Shown here: positions 38,301-51,496 of the stretch, piece by piece
How positions within the stretch are numbered: position 1 is the first letter of the stretch
How the letters are laid out: every line of letters starts with the position of its first letter
Origin: Beroe ovata
Taxonomy: Eukaryota > Ctenophora > Nuda > Beroida > Beroidae
NCBI GenBank assembly: GCA_946803715.1
Contig: CAMPET010000031.1
Coordinates: forward strand, 62,001-126,000
Direction of reading: 5' to 3'
Length of the DNA: 64,000 nucleotides
Notes under the pieces: model-generated
Seen by the model: the letters and a program-made list of their open reading frames with translations, nothing else
Databases searched by the model: none
What the model was told of the DNA's origin: nothing
Translations under genes and position numbers: made by a program

Positions 38301-39929
38301 CGCAGCGATATCCAACATTCCTTATATCCTTGGTAGGTCATGTTTATGACCAATTTGAGCATAGTATCTATAATCTATATCATCATAGCTATATTATCAT
38401 GGTAACGTACCAAGAGCGCAACATATCATACTCATACATTGTACAAGTATGATCTATGTGTATAAAATGAAGGTTGGTTTTGACCGCCAGAGTGTTGACC
38501 ACATTGTAACATAGTACTATTGTAAACACTGATTCTACCAATACCTAGTTCTAAAATAGTTAAATATAATGTTCCTAAATTTTAGAACATAGCAAACTGA
38601 TTTGTAGGCATACAATTCGGAACTAACTGGGAAGTACTATAACTCATGCACTCGATTTCTAACCACTAGGTATTAAAGGGCCAAAGTGCTTTGTGATTAG
38701 CGCACTTTGGATATACCCCATGTTGCTCTCACCAACAGCGAGGAGGTTTGACCGGAGGCTAATTACAAACTCAATAATGCTCGTTTTCTGAGATAATATT
38801 CACATTGAACTCAATTATCATACCCCATAGAAGCCATGCATGTGCATTGTGCAGAAGCCTTCGAAGTAGTGAAACATGGGAACCATGTTAGTAGCCTAAT
38901 TCACCCTTTGTCTGATGTGTCCGGTGGCAGAATTAATAGGGCCACCAGTGGCCATGTGGCCATCTTAATCCACTACCAAATTAGGTAATTGTGATGAAGT
39001 AACTGAGATATTCTAAGATACAACAGAAATTCTCGACTTACACAAAACTTTGAATCTCTTCTTATGACTGATGATCGAAGGCGAATATATACCTACCTTG
39101 TATGGTGTCTAATGAATAATTGGGCATATGCTAAGTTGAGGAACCAGCTTAGTGCCGAGCGAGGGGAATAAGTGTCCATATTACCAGTCAAAGACGTTGG
39201 CAGTTGGCACTTGAGGAGAAAAGTTTGGTACCTACCTATTACGATCCCTTCTTTACATTTATTACGGGATTACAAATGAAACACAGTTATTGGGTTGTCT
39301 TTACTTTAAGTTTCATGGTTGAGACCAATCGTCAGAAGACATTTCAATATGGTGTATATCACAGTTAAGGTCTGAACTACTCCTTCACTTTTTAATAAAG
39401 TTCGAGCACTTTGCAAAACTTTGTCTTTGACACTCTTGCATATATATTACGGAATTAAAAGTTTTATTCATTTTCAGCCACTGCATCCGACAGAGGCACC
39501 GATTTGGAGAGGATAAGCAATGTTGCTGGAGGAAATTGCAAGAAGAACAACATGAAGATAACTGTGCATGTTGTTTCAAAAAGTACGAACATATCCCTGT
39601 ATTCAGTACTATCGTTTCCATATGTTCTAAGTTTCTAATAACACCACCCAGTCCTTGTCTCTCTCCCTTGCTAACACCTGTCCCCGACAGTCGTTGCACC
39701 CTCGCCCGAGGAAGACGATAACAACCCGGATCCTGGGGGACAGTACATATCGGGGGGAGGGGGAACCGTCACCCAGGACGAATACAACATCACAGAGGAG
39801 GACGAGCAGGCGTCGGCCTCCGCATCGGCAGGGAATGACGGCGCCAAGAGCGCTGCCCCGTGCCGGTACCACAGCTCACAGGTGCTGGTGATCCTGTTAT
39901 TAACGCTATTCTACATGCTTTACTCCTAA
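29894..39929 (+). CDS. GPI-anchored ephrin, 243 aa, five exons
   Basis: Exons 29894-29991, 30112-30249, 30313-30464, 39478-39582 and 39691-39929 join in frame to TAA. The chain has a signal peptide (MNWLKLITGILLILQSLSA, cleavage after residue 19) and an ephrin receptor-binding domain (about 20-163) beginning DYTIYWSDSNIFG. The four canonical cysteines are Cys47, Cys80, Cys92 and Cys150, and the hallmark GHSYYFIST lies at 123-131. An acidic, Gly/Ser/Ala-rich stalk follows (165-225), then a C-terminal hydrophobic tail (VLVILLLTLFYMLYS, 229-243) after small residues, typical of GPI attachment. Ephrins bind Eph receptor tyrosine kinases on neighbouring cells and guide adhesion or repulsion. The tail makes it A-type in anchorage, though deep invertebrate ephrins need not be orthologous to vertebrate EFNA. 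Intron 3 is 9.0 kb, far longer than any other here. Confidence 0.93.
32165..32303 (+). CDS. Doubtful exon in ephrin intron 3
   Basis: Behind an acceptor-like TTATTCTATGCAG, one frame reads SARIVLINQIKRQVAFRCGT and then LENDKWHVNYSHCPAYIAH to a stop. The C..W...C spacing recalls small extracellular modules, but there is no donor or partner exon, so this may be chance. Confidence 0.2.
35113..35430. repeat. (CA)n and (CATA)n tract with 196-N gap
   Basis: CA repeats, then 196 N (35139-35334), then ACATACATACAT grading into CA repeats. It lies inside ephrin intron 3. True length is unknown. Confidence 0.95.
36428..36497. repeat. 14-15 bp tandem repeat, four copies
   Basis: TTAGAACATATCGA is repeated four times with small changes (one copy ATATTGA) within ephrin intron 3. 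Confidence 0.85.
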
Positions 39930-42857
39930 ACTTGGACCTCCTCAAACCACAGAGAGGAATTGAGACCTGGTCCTCTCGAGAGTACTTTCCTCAGCTGATG
40001 ACCATGAGTGCACACAATTTTTATCTCAATGTCCTCCCGTATTATCCCGGATTTATCATCATTATCATGGTAACGCGTTGTTTGGTGCCTGTGCGTTGCC
40101 CCTTACGCGTTGCCCCTCACGCGTTGATCATCACGCGTTGTTGACAAGGATGATGAGATTAGTAACTGGTAAGAAAACTCATATTCCGGGATGAAAGGAA
40201 AGACAATGATGATTCAATACTCCAATAATGACTATGATCAGACGACCATAATATATAGTAGGTTACAGACACACATATACGTATTGTCCTGAGACAACTA
40301 TACTAGCTTCACATTGTCCATTTCATAGCAATGACAGAATCGTAATTTGTAGGAGTGTCCCTGAAAATGGTCGGCTTCTGGAGCTCTGTTCTAGGGATGT
40401 GTATGGCAGATTGACTCTTTAGAAGTGTTGACACCTGATGAGCCACCTTTAGGTCAATGTCAAGCGCTTTTGATGATGCGTCCCTTTCGCCGAATAAGAG
40501 AAACATACATAGACAACAGTAGCGTTCGATTGGACCAGAATTGACACTACATAGTAATAGTGTCGTTAGGCAATTTATTTGTTTCGAGTTGCTTGTTTAT
40601 TTAAAAGATATTTATCTAAGTAATATGATAATTTTAATGAGCAAAAATTTGCTGGATTTGATGATTTATACACCAATAATTATAATAGTAGAATGAGTAG
40701 TGTGTGTGCGTGAATCTTAGCAGCCGCGATAGCTGCTGTCTCAGCTTGCAAGATTGCTTGTTTGTTTTCGCTACCTGCACAAGAAGGTGGAAAATTGGTG
40801 ATCCTTAAAATTTGAATTTATTCCTGGCAAGACTTTGGCGGGAAATTTTCCGATCGCCAAGTTTCTTCCTCGATGTCGCGGTATATCTAGGGATAATTCC
40901 TTGAGTAGTATTTTTCATGATAACCAGTTTGATAACCAATTCCTAGCAGCAAAATGCTTTTTCTTGCAGCGAAATGATAAGGGCTTTTGTAGATCCCTCC
41001 ATTTTTCTGAGGAGCGTTTTTTCTTCCTTAAATAATTTATTCGTTGGGAATTGCAGTATGAATATTATATGCAGATCAGTGAAAAGATATACACAATTAG
41101 AATACTTAGTGGATTAATAATTGTGATACATAGAATCAAGCAAGACTCGGCTGTAATTGAAGATAGGATATCCTCAAATGCATCGGTTACATTGATTTGT
41201 GCCTAGTTAATTCATTATATCAAAAGGGCTTGATAGGCTATTTACACATATCCGGCCATCTACAATTTATGATAGAGGAGATTGTTAATAATCATTATAT
41301 TATAAGTGCAATGCTGTCATCAATAATGTGAATTAGCTAATTCATATTTTAGATAATCAATATATCAGTTAGTAAACCTAGGGGGTTCTGTTTTAGTATT
41401 ATAATGATTAGGATTGCCCTAGATTCAGCGTTTGTAATGGCCATTACAATCACTAGTGATAAATATGAAATAACTTTTTTATGAATTGAGTAGGTTTTTG
41501 TGTCATGAATCATTCTTGCAGCAGTTGCTGACCAAATTCTGTCTTATCGTTCACGATTCCTTCATTACACCTTCTGGTAATCCGGAGTTTGTCTGGGCCA
41601 TTGTTATGGCTTACGCACCACACAACACGAAAACAGAAAAACACTCACTTTTTAGGACTATGAAAGTTCTCCAATGCTCGCTAAAATTCAGAACAATGAA
41701 CCTCAGCAAGTGCCAAGTAAGATATTTGATTCATAGACACAATTTGGTTACACATAACTTATAAGTTATAAATGCCCGGTTTTCTCTCTTCTATATTACA
41801 GCTAATATTCTAGTTTGTTTTATTAATTCTGGTTGGATATCTATATAGCAAGTTAAAGAAGTTAAAGCATGAAATAAGCTCTTCATTTTGTCTCAGGGCT
41901 TTTATTGATGATATATGAAAACAGTGAGCATTTTATGGTTTTAATGGCGTGACAGTGCGATAGGTTCCCACTTCACAACATTAGTCAATACCCAAACTTT
42001 TATACTTTGAAGTGAAATTTGGCTTAGATTTTTGGAACGTTCGGATCAAGTAAGAGGAAAATTTCATTAACAAGAAAGGTTAGATCAGCTTGTTGATGAG
42101 CATCAGTTAGAATCTTCTTTATAGCTCTTCTCGCACTATTTCTTGTTTTCTTCATTCTCAAGCAAGTTTTCTCTTATAAATCCCTGGACATTCCAATGTA
42201 GCCCTTCTTAATGATACAATAACAGTTAAAGGTGCCTTCTCCTGTGGCCCAGCTGAAAGAGACCCGGCTAGCAACCTTAAATGACTAGGAATATTCATTC
42301 ACACCACATGGAACAGTTTCATGTGGGCCCTAGTCAAATTTTGCCTGATTCAGAGACGGTCATGATCAAGATTTGATACCCCCATCATTGTTCAACACTG
42401 AGTATTCGTGAGCTGCTTATTAAGTTATTAATGCAACTCGCGAATTCCATGATGTTGAATAGAAATTTTGCAAAATAAAGCGTCTTATCAGGCCCTAGGG
42501 TCCTTTTATTTTCGTTCATTTGACGACCAACATTGGAATTTCAGGGATTTCTTTTTTAATACGCATAAGAGTGGGCATGTATCACGTGACAGTTCCATAT
42601 TATTCGATAATTGGAATAATTGAGTAGACAACACCTTTCTCTGTCTTATCATAGCCGAGTCTGTGGTTATGTTCACTTATTTATTTGTTATTGTTGTTTA
42701 ATTCCGTACTTTTTGTAATTACTTTTAAATTGCTCAATATCCCGGGTTTCAATTTTCGTAGTCCAGGTGAATTTAACGGAACTTCAATGTTTAAAATCAT
42801 ATCGCATGTTATCACGTCATCAAGTGTTGTGCCATAATGTATTAACCTACATTTCAG
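39930..42857. other. Ephrin 3' flank and spacer
   Basis: Four copies of ACGCGTTG lie at 40073-40140 in the ephrin 3' flank. Otherwise AT-rich with no supported exon; the frame at 41486-41764 lacks splice sites or recognisable motifs. Confidence 0.5.
40073..40140. repeat. Cluster of ACGCGTTG words
   Basis: Exact ACGCGTTG occurs at about 40073, 40105, 40120 and 40133, with a partial copy at 40092, just 3' of the ephrin stop codon. Confidence 0.8.
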
Positions 42858-43339
42858 GCTCCTATCTAATACCTACTTACCTACCTAATAGTGTCGAGGT
42901 AACCATCGGAATGAAGTGTCCTCACAGTGAGCAGAAAGTCGGTGAGTTTGAATTTTAATGGAAGTTTTCTTCAAAGGTTTACGGGATTGTTCAACTGAAC
43001 TTTTCGGGGTGAAGGTATCTTGGAATCCTTGCCATGTATTTGGTACCCATGAGTCAAAGGATTTTTACCAATGTTTGATCTGTTTGTTTTTCTTCAGTTA
43101 TGTTCAACTCATTCTCACTTCTGTCAACAAACCCTCTCAGACACAGTTCAGTGCAATCTAATGAGATTTGCACATTTTTGTGTGTATTCAGTATTGAATA
43201 CCCCGTATTTGTTGATTTTCAGGGCAAATCCCTCTTTCTGGACGACCACCTACAGTATATCATTTACACGATGACGTCACGTTGTAAAAGTCAGTGTCAG
43301 GGCGTGGTGATCTATCATGGCAGCTGGTGTTATACATGA
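42858..43339 (+). CDS. Candidate two-exon gene end, unidentified
   Basis: An exon candidate at 42858-42941 (acceptor ACATTTCAG, donor GTGAGT) reads SYLIPTYLPNSVEVTIGMKC, then PHSEQKV. It connects in phase to 43098-43339 (acceptor TTTTTCTTCAG), which stays open to TGA and ends FLDDHLQYIIYTMTSRCKSQ and then CQGVVIYHGSWCYT. The Cys-rich end suggests an extracellular protein. The middle (SNEICTFLCVFS) looks less protein-like, so an extra intron may exist. No family is recognised and no upstream exons were found. Confidence 0.3.
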
Positions 43340-45371
43340 ACACAGTGTCATGCTTAACCTTGACACCTTCAAGCTCCACCCACATTCCCTGGGTTCAAAA
43401 CCCTTCATTTGGGTCAAATATTCATAGCAGTAGACCGTGTCATGCTATGATATCAAGAAGGTACGTATTTGATTGCAATCGAAGGTGATGCAGTCACAGT
43501 TGATTCGTCAAACCTTGAATAACTTATACTCCAGTATTATGTCATCTTTGATCAAACTTTATGAACGGTTGACAGATGGGTTGATATCATCAAATCATCA
43601 TTCGACTGAATCTCCACTGCAACTTTAGAGGTGTCAAATGAATCAGTAGAACTATCATGGTTCATCACATCATGTTGTAATCATCGCAAACAACTGCAAC
43701 CTAGCTACATTAGGTATACTCCGAATGCTCTGGACTAACCACCGTGAAAGTCAAAAGAGAGTTGATTTGTGATGTAGTGTTGTACATTGGACGTCGGATC
43801 AACAGTCTCGTGTAATGTGACGTACTCGAAGATATGTCTGGATGCCGGTGTTGACTGATGACTAACCGATCCTTATGAGCAAAGTGCGCTTGGCACCTGC
43901 ACATTTACCGTGCCGACTTACAATGGGCTTGGCCATCATCCTGCAAAGTTATCTCATGTGACAGTGTGTAGTGTGTGTTCATGCATGTAGGAAGTTGAGT
44001 TCTCGTATTGAAATGCTGCTTCTCTGTCTCAAAAGCTCAAAGTTTCAAGAACCTTGTGAAATGCCCTGTGTCTTTTGTCTCATGCTGATCTATGTCTTGA
44101 TTGATATTTTGTACGGTCCATAGCTAACCAGAATTATTGTTTCCTCCTCTTTTTCACAATTATGTACTGTAGGCTTGAGCCCATCATTTGATCTCCCATA
44201 TGATAAACGTAACCAGATTGGACAGTTTCAAGACTCAGTTAATACTTAAGTGATCTAAGTTGCTGAGAATGTGAGTCATCCACTCGTGAGGACCATTTGA
44301 CCAATAATGCACATTACACACGTGTGAAAAACAAGATATTTGACCAATATACAAGCCATTATGATCTAGGTATATATTTTCTACATGTTTGTCAATGTTT
44401 CATTAAAAACTGAAAGCCTTCTCCTTCTCATATCATGACCACAATTGCTGTTGACCACTGATCGTCTCGAGGTGACCTATTCTCCGCTGTCATAACCACA
44501 GTCAGATGACCAACAGCCTGAGCTAGTGGTTACGTACACGTGAGTTAATGTTCTGTCACAAGAGGGCTGATTGCTTGCCAATAATGTGGAGGGAGACCAA
44601 TCCAAGGAGAGAATCAAGGTGAAATTTAGGTAGAAAACTGGAATGAAATGCTGGAGTGCACCTTCATAATGAATAAATAATGTAAAAAACCTATGACTCC
44701 TTTCTTGGAAGATATTACACCTTATCAAATAGACTGCAGCGTCTTGGCTACAGCGTTCATTGTTTACGAAAATTCGTAAATTCATTCATGATAACCTAAA
44801 TATCTTGATATCTGATAATTCCAGCATGCAGTCATTGTTGATGTTGTTAATGGATTTGCTACATTACTTACAATTTATACCTTCCATGATAGTGGACAGT
44901 TTCCACTGGACACATTGCACTGACAGATGGTTATTGATATTGCATTAGGGGGAGTATAGGGTTGACCATGTTTTCATGCCAGGAATTTGGTCCCTAGGAG
45001 AATTTCGACGTATTGTTGACAAATTACTCATGTGGATGTAGAGCTGTCTGTTTGGTTCAATTGTTGTGTATAATACCTATTCGGGATTATGTTCTTTTGT
45101 ATTGAATGTATTGTGTTCCCTATTCAGGATGGGAACACAGATTAGCATGACGTCAATGAAAATCATCAGCACCGTTTGGTCATGACAATTGCATATTCTT
45201 ATAGATGTTGCTCAAAGAAGCATAAATGCTACCCAAAATACTTCATACATCATACAATACTGATCTCTGTGGTGAAGATTCTAGAAGAATATGGACATGC
45301 CCATATATGGAAGTTTAACTCTCCTAATATGGAATAAATGCATCTATGTGCTTATGTGGAGGAGTTACCCA
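43340..45371. other. Gene-poor spacer
   Basis: AT-rich, with no supported coding or structural feature. Confidence 0.5.
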
Positions 45372-45572
45372 TCACAGCAGTTTCATATCATCAGGAATCA
45401 ATATCTTTATGAGGGATGAGTGAAATTGAGTACATGAGAGACGAACTGTAGCCTGTGGATCGTGGGAGTTAACTTCATGTGAGGTGAGGGAGGGGTCTGA
45501 AATTGAGGTGATGTATGTTTGAGAGTGGAGTCGGAATTCTGGGTTCTTCCTCCTATCAACCACTATAACAGT
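45372..45572 (-). CDS. Candidate last exon, unidentified
   Basis: A 66-codon frame runs from a good acceptor (ACCACATTGCAG on the minus strand) to TGA. It reads TVIVVDRRKNPEFRLHSQTY, continues with a Ser-rich middle and ends SLIKILIPDDMKLL. Composition is protein-like, but the family is unknown. A possible upstream exon at about 45993-46145 does not share its phase. Confidence 0.3.
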   Translation of the reverse strand, partial: TVIVVDRRKNPEFRLHSQTYITSISDPSLTSHEVNSHDPQATVRLSCTQFHSSLIKILIPDDMKLL

Positions 45573-48369
45573 CTGCAATGTGGTTAGATTATTTTAGAAT
45601 GAATTATGGGTATCATCTTTTCAACAAGTAAAAGCTTAAAAACTCGATAAAGATTTGTTCATCGATAAGAGGATTGAGGTATATGATGGGAGATGAATAA
45701 CAAACTTATTAATTTGTCAGTGGCAATGAATTTCAATTTAATTATGTCCAAATCACTGGGGTAATTGACCAATTATCAATTTATTTGGTCAAACTTCATT
45801 GTCTTTGATATCAATACTGATAAGCAGTATCTTTGACCTACAAACAAGACCCATTCTATACCGCGTCATTCATACTATGCCGCTAAGCCCTTTCTTCCAG
45901 AAGACTACAGGATGCTCCTAAAAACTCGACTTAAGCATACTGAGCTGGTACATTGTTCCAAATTCCACACATCCAACATACCTATAAGAATTAAGTATAC
46001 ACTGACGGAATTGCATCACATCTATCGCGGAATCCCTATAGGTATGGTCGGTAGGTTTATATAACACCCCTGGGCTGAGGTGACGACATGTTGCTTGTGC
46101 CAGCAGCAACTGCAGTGCGTGTTTCCCCACGGGAATTGAACTGCTCAATGTTATAATATCTTATTAGTATGACTGTATGCTGCTGCTGCTTCTGTTGTGT
46201 GATAATACTTCAATACAATAATACAGTAGTGGGTGCGGGAATGATAAGATGATATAATTAAGAAGCACAAGTAGTAAGTTCTTGACATTTGATGTTCTGT
46301 CATTTGGAGGATATTAAATAGGCTAAGATCATGGATATCTTTGTATCGATGATCGATATCTGCCCCTCTGTTAGTAGGTACCGAATACATCTAGGAAGGT
46401 CTTTTGTTGATCCTTATTAACTTGTGTAAAGGATCTAGTAGAATATTTTAATGATCAGGTCTTGATCACCTACCAAAATATGTCAACTCGACAGGTTTCG
46501 AAATCTTTGGTTTATTCATCAATCACTCTGACAGAAATTAATCACTGACAGCTCTAGATAATGACTCTGGGAGGTCGACTGCAACCACACCCCTTATTTT
46601 CATTATACCATAGATGTTGCGATAAAACTACTTTTACTGTAGTAGCAGTGAGATATTTGACAGTTCACCGCTACAATGAGTTGAGTTGCGATTCATTTTA
46701 CACAAAGATTTTATAGGTGAGCAGAAATAAAGTGTGATAAGTACTCAATCGCCATGGAACGTCATTCAAAAAGGAGGCACGCAGTTGTGATCGTTCAAAT
46801 GAAAAAGTAACGACCTTTATGCGTAAGAACGCACGCATAATCTCTGTGCTTGCTTCAGAAGGTGAGGCTTTTTAGAAGACTTTAGTACGTAGCCCCATTT
46901 TTCAGCTTTTGTGTGAGTTCAGTGTGTGCAAAATGCAACTGGGATGACGTTATGATCCCGTTATGATTGTATGATTATACTGGCTGTATCTTGAGTGAAT
47001 ACTCCCTCATTATTCACTCAAGATTCGCTAGATAATAAGTAAATCAATATTATTAATTTGATCGCTTTCAACCGGAATCCAGATCAATGCTGGACAGTGT
47101 GTTGATATGACCACATTGGCGTGACCACATGACCCATCCATTCGCCAAGATGAACCTTTCATAATCGTACATGACCGTCTCTCTTGAGTTATGCTACTCG
47201 TCAAGTAATTTGTTGAGAGACCCTCCCCCTTACAACCAATTGTTCGTTATTGAACGACGCTAAAATCTTCATGATGGAATGCTACACTCGCCGTACACAA
47301 TAAACTAACAATACCCAATCTGGTCACGTGATGGAATCTGGTCCCTTTGTTTCGGATTCTGGGTATATTCCCTTAACCACCACGAAAAACAGATATTATT
47401 AACAATTGGTGTAATTAACTTTGGCTGAGTTTACGAATTGACTATTGAAGGTATTTTGTTGTAAAAAGTAGGTATTGGCGAGCAATTGACTAAAAGTAAT
47501 TAACGAAGGAGCTCTTTATACATTGATGAGTGTAAGGGTTATTTTATAAAGGAGTAAGTGTGTGTGGGGGGAGTCGGGTTCATTAAATAGGTAGACGCTT
47601 CGCTAACGTATTGACCAATAGGAATCGTGTATCAGATTATCACTGTTATGTGATTCTGTGGTGCTGGCGATCTTTATCTTCGTGAAAACTGGTTTTATAT
47701 TTTACCTCAAACTTTAAATAATTGCTCAGATAGTAAAAAATTGATTTCAATAAATAATGGTAAAAAGATGGTCCTAATTATGCAGCTACATTATGACATT
47801 TCTCAACGACGTTTTCAAAATGACGTCATGGTATCGGATTGTTATGTCATCGATTAGGTAATTAACCAATTACCTACCATTCTGTCTCTCCCTATCTCTG
47901 TCTGGAATTTACTGAGGAGTAAATTTATAGCTTTCTTGGTACGACTAGAATAGTTACTGGCAACGTTTACATTGATTATTTAATAGTTCAGAATGATATA
48001 GAACAGCCAACAATACAAGCACATACATAAATACCTACCAATATAAATGATCTGAATTAATAACTTAAAATAATTCCTCCATTGCTCTCAAGGCCATGTA
48101 CAGCAACTTGGCTGTACTTCTAGGCAGTTATCTGTACAACTCACAAACTTTCACACACACGAATAATAACAGAACCGTGGAAAGAAAGTAGAAGTTATCA
48201 TCAGTCATCGACGGTTTTGCTTGACATTATCGGTGATTAGATCTAGAATCAGTGATTAGATTTGTGATTAGAGTCAGTAGAGTGGATGAATAGGTGAAAA
48301 ATGGGAACACATGTCAAAATTGATGAGATGATGCGGTTATATTTCAGTAGAAAAACGTTGGTGTTCGTA
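45573..48369. other. Gene-poor spacer
   Basis: Apart from the weak minus-strand candidate at 45993-46145 (HALQLLLAQATCRHLSPGVL within it), nothing is supported. Confidence 0.4.
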
Positions 48370-48696
48370 CTAAATACATCCACCGGGCTTCAATTCCCGG
48401 GGGAATATCAGATGAGGTCCTTCTCTAATTTTCACATTCTCTTCCCACTTCATTATCACTGCTGGAATGTGAGGGTCGTGAGAATTATAGTGATGCAACA
48501 GCTCTAGAATAATGGACTTAGTATGATCAATCGACTGATAACCTTTGCATTCTGTTACAAGCCCAACCTCATATCCAGATACACGCGAAACTATAATAGA
48601 CGTTTTTGGGAGGAAAAATTTACCATGAAGCCCAAAATTTCTTCCAGATTCGGATTCTACGTCAAAAATATGCCAGGAACACCTATTTCCGGTCAT
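48370..48696 (-). CDS. Candidate small coding exon, 108 aa
   Basis: One frame starts MTGNRCSWHIFDVESESGRN, just behind an acceptor-like TAATTTTCTCAG, and ends PRELKPGGCI with TAG. The sequence is varied, not low-complexity, with segments such as FFLPKTSIIVSRVSGYEVGL and IPAVIMKWEENV. It could be a short intronless gene or the last exon of one. No family is recognised. Confidence 0.35.
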   Translation of the reverse strand: MTGNRCSWHIFDVESESGRNFGLHGKFFLPKTSIIVSRVSGYEVGLVTECKGYQSIDHTKSIILELLHHYNSHDPHIPAVIMKWEENVKIREGPHLIFPRELKPGGCI

Positions 48697-51326
48697 CGCT
48701 CTGAGAAAATTATTCTGTGCTCGAAATCGAAGTGTAAAAGTGTGGAATCACTCACTTCATAGGTACACTTCATATCACTTTCTACCGATACTTTGATCAG
48801 AAATTTGATGAAAAATTTTTGTGCCATTATTATCCAAGTACCATGAATTCTCATGTATTTTTGGATGCTAATTCGATTCCCGGTCGAAATTTGCCCCCTT
48901 CTCGCTTCCTTTTTCTACTGGCACTTAAATAACTGGTACTTAATTACGATTCTATATTCATCCAAAACATCTGTGTTGATTGTAAGTGATTGTGAGTGAC
49001 CCCTTAACCATTATCAAATCTACACCACGGATCTTAATAAGACAACACGTGGCGTCTTATTAAGGCATTGTGTTTGAACACTTTAGGGACAGCTGGTTCA
49101 CCATCAGTTACTCTTTCATTCCCACATTGTACAGTTTAGTAAAGATATAAGGCACGTTACTTTGAATAGTTATATTAGCTTTTATGACCATGATTGAGTT
49201 TCAGTTTCTTTCGTTCATACTGTACTGGAATAGCAATTCATGGAATGTGATTTTGTTTTGCTCTCCTTCATTTTCACGTTCCATTTTCTGGGTTTTTAAC
49301 TTTTGTGTCGAGGCCTCCGTTCAAACTTTGATATAATGTAGAGTATATCCTTTCCCGGCTTAAACGGCCATCAGATGTATCATCATGCGCGCGCGCTGCT
49401 GTAACTCACGTGATGCATCACGTTGCCATAGAAACGTCACGTGACTAGAGACACGCTGCTCTCTGTGAGTGTGAGTGTGCGTGTGTGTACTCTTTTCTCT
49501 TGAAAATCCACCTGGTGCGTATTCTTTCTTCTCTCATTTCTCCTCTCCCGTGTGTTTGAGATATAATATACAAACAAAAGCGAGAGAGAAGGAGAGTCTT
49601 TGACCGCAGTAAAAAGTTCCTGTAAAAATACAACATGGACAGAAAAGGCCGAATGAGGAAATTTTGACGATCAGATTATTTGGCGGTTTTTTATTTATGC
49701 AGACAGCAGGCAAAACTGCTGGATGCAACAATGTTACATTACAATATAACTGTTACAAATCAGATCAGAGAATACCAAGCCCTTCCTTTTATTTCCAAAG
49801 TAAAATAGGGTCAGACAAACAGTGCGATAACTAGATGATTTTGAGGACTTTGAACTCAAGAAATCATATACATCCCGTCCTACTTTCAAAGCTGGTCATG
49901 CACTGCCGGAAATCGTACTTTCTGTGATAAACAGTGGAAAACTCTCGTTTTTTCTGCCTGAATCACTCCGGATTGCAGCTGGTTTCACCACCCTATTATC
50001 AGAATGACGCCTCCCTATCGTTGCCAGGTGTCCATGTCATTAAGTCATTAAACTCATTAGTGCTATCACCTGCGTGCACCTCATTCAATGGTGAATCTCG
50101 ATACACTAGTTTAGTATTCACGAAGAGGCAGCAATCTTGAAATATTATCACTAATTTTGGGGGAGGACATCCGATTTTTGCATTAATTCTGTCTGCGGTT
50201 CTGAGTGGCTTGTTCTTAGCGGTGAGACCAGTTATATATTACATTCGCTGTTGACTGACGTGTGACAAGCTTTACACAAGTAAGATTTATCTCAATGTGT
50301 GCAGCGTACCACTGTACCAGCTTTCAGTCAAATAAGGTCTAAACTGATCTGTACGAAATTTGTGTGTGGGTGTGTTTGTGTGTGTCTGTGTTTGTGTTTG
50401 TGACCGTGTCTGTGTGTCTGTGTTTCAGGCATCTGTGGCTGTGCCAGTGTGCCTGTGTGATGCCGAGTTGTAAGACTGTGAATTTTATCTTAACAATCAC
50501 TGTTCTTATGATAAGATGACAAACCAACATTATATCTGGGCGAAGCATTTTGTTCGTAATTTTTGTCATTCCGTTATCTCAAACAATGGACTTCAGTCCT
50601 TCAGTACACATAAGTGATAAAACCACTGATAACGCTACCAGGGGGAAGCTGGCCATTTCCACTCAGCAATGACATCTCTAGCACACTTCAACTCTATTCG
50701 AGCGCATCGCGCGTTCTGCGCACGCATCTCCTCCGGCAATAATCTCTCTCTATATATTATCACACTACAATATTACACATCGATATATTATATATATTAT
50801 CCTCCTTTCCGACCTGATAGATATTGTACGAGCATTAGTCTTACTGTATAACACAATATATAGTGAGCCGCTTGTCTGAATTGTGGTATACAAGAGAGGG
50901 AAAGATATTATATATCTGAAAAAACGGTGGTTGATGATTTTTTGAGTGTATGGAGTGGTTGGTGCGACTGTGTGTTTAAGTGGTAATGATTGGATATATT
51001 CGTAGTTAAAGACCAGAGGATATAGATTTAGAATCAATTTCACAGTCTGCGGTTTGATCAACAGCGAATAATTACACGCAGGTATGTGAGTGTCGTATGT
51101 GATTTCAATGCATATTGTAGCTAATATCATCCAATTGGGCGATTATTTACCAAGATTTATCAATTGACTGATAAGATCATGGTATACACATCGCCCCAAA
51201 CACAATGTACAAACGTTAAATTGTAATCAGTGAATGGACTGTGGACACGCTTGGTGATTCTGCTGATGAACTATTGCGGGACCCCCTCATTAATATTTGT
51301 TCCGTTAATTATATTGCGTCATTCAG
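48697..51326. other. Gene-poor spacer
   Basis: Contains a GCGCGCGCGC run near 49387, TG-rich stretches at 49460-49490 and 50360-50450, and AT-rich filler. No exon is supported. Confidence 0.5.
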
Positions 51327-51496
51327 AATTACAGAGTCGGAACTTTCCGGGCTCACAAAGTGGAATATTTGATGTTGCCGACTTCGAGAACCATTCTGAT
51401 TTTGGGGAACCTCGCCGTCTATTTTCCTCCCGAACCCTAGACCTCTCCCTCTCAAATCTGAGTTTCCACATTTTCCCGCCGGCTAGCTCCATCCAG
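51327..51496 (+). CDS. Candidate internal exon, unidentified
   Basis: A 170-base open stretch lies between acceptor TGCGTCATTCAG and donor GTGATG. It reads LQSRNFPGSQSGIFDVADFE and continues with a Ser/Leu-rich segment ending FPPASSIQ. No neighbouring exon with matching phase was identified. Confidence 0.3.

Larger units (their letters stand above)
30465..39477. other. 9-kb ephrin intron 3
   Basis: Contains (TG)n at 33101-33132, a TG/TATG tract at 34455-34556, a (CA)n tract at 35113-35430 interrupted by 196 N (35139-35334), and four tandem copies of TTAGAACATATCGA at about 36428-36497. A short tandem of AAGTGACTGTGATG lies at 33795-33848. Weak open stretches near 32165-32303 and 32631-32690 have splice-like edges but no clear identity. 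Confidence 0.7.
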
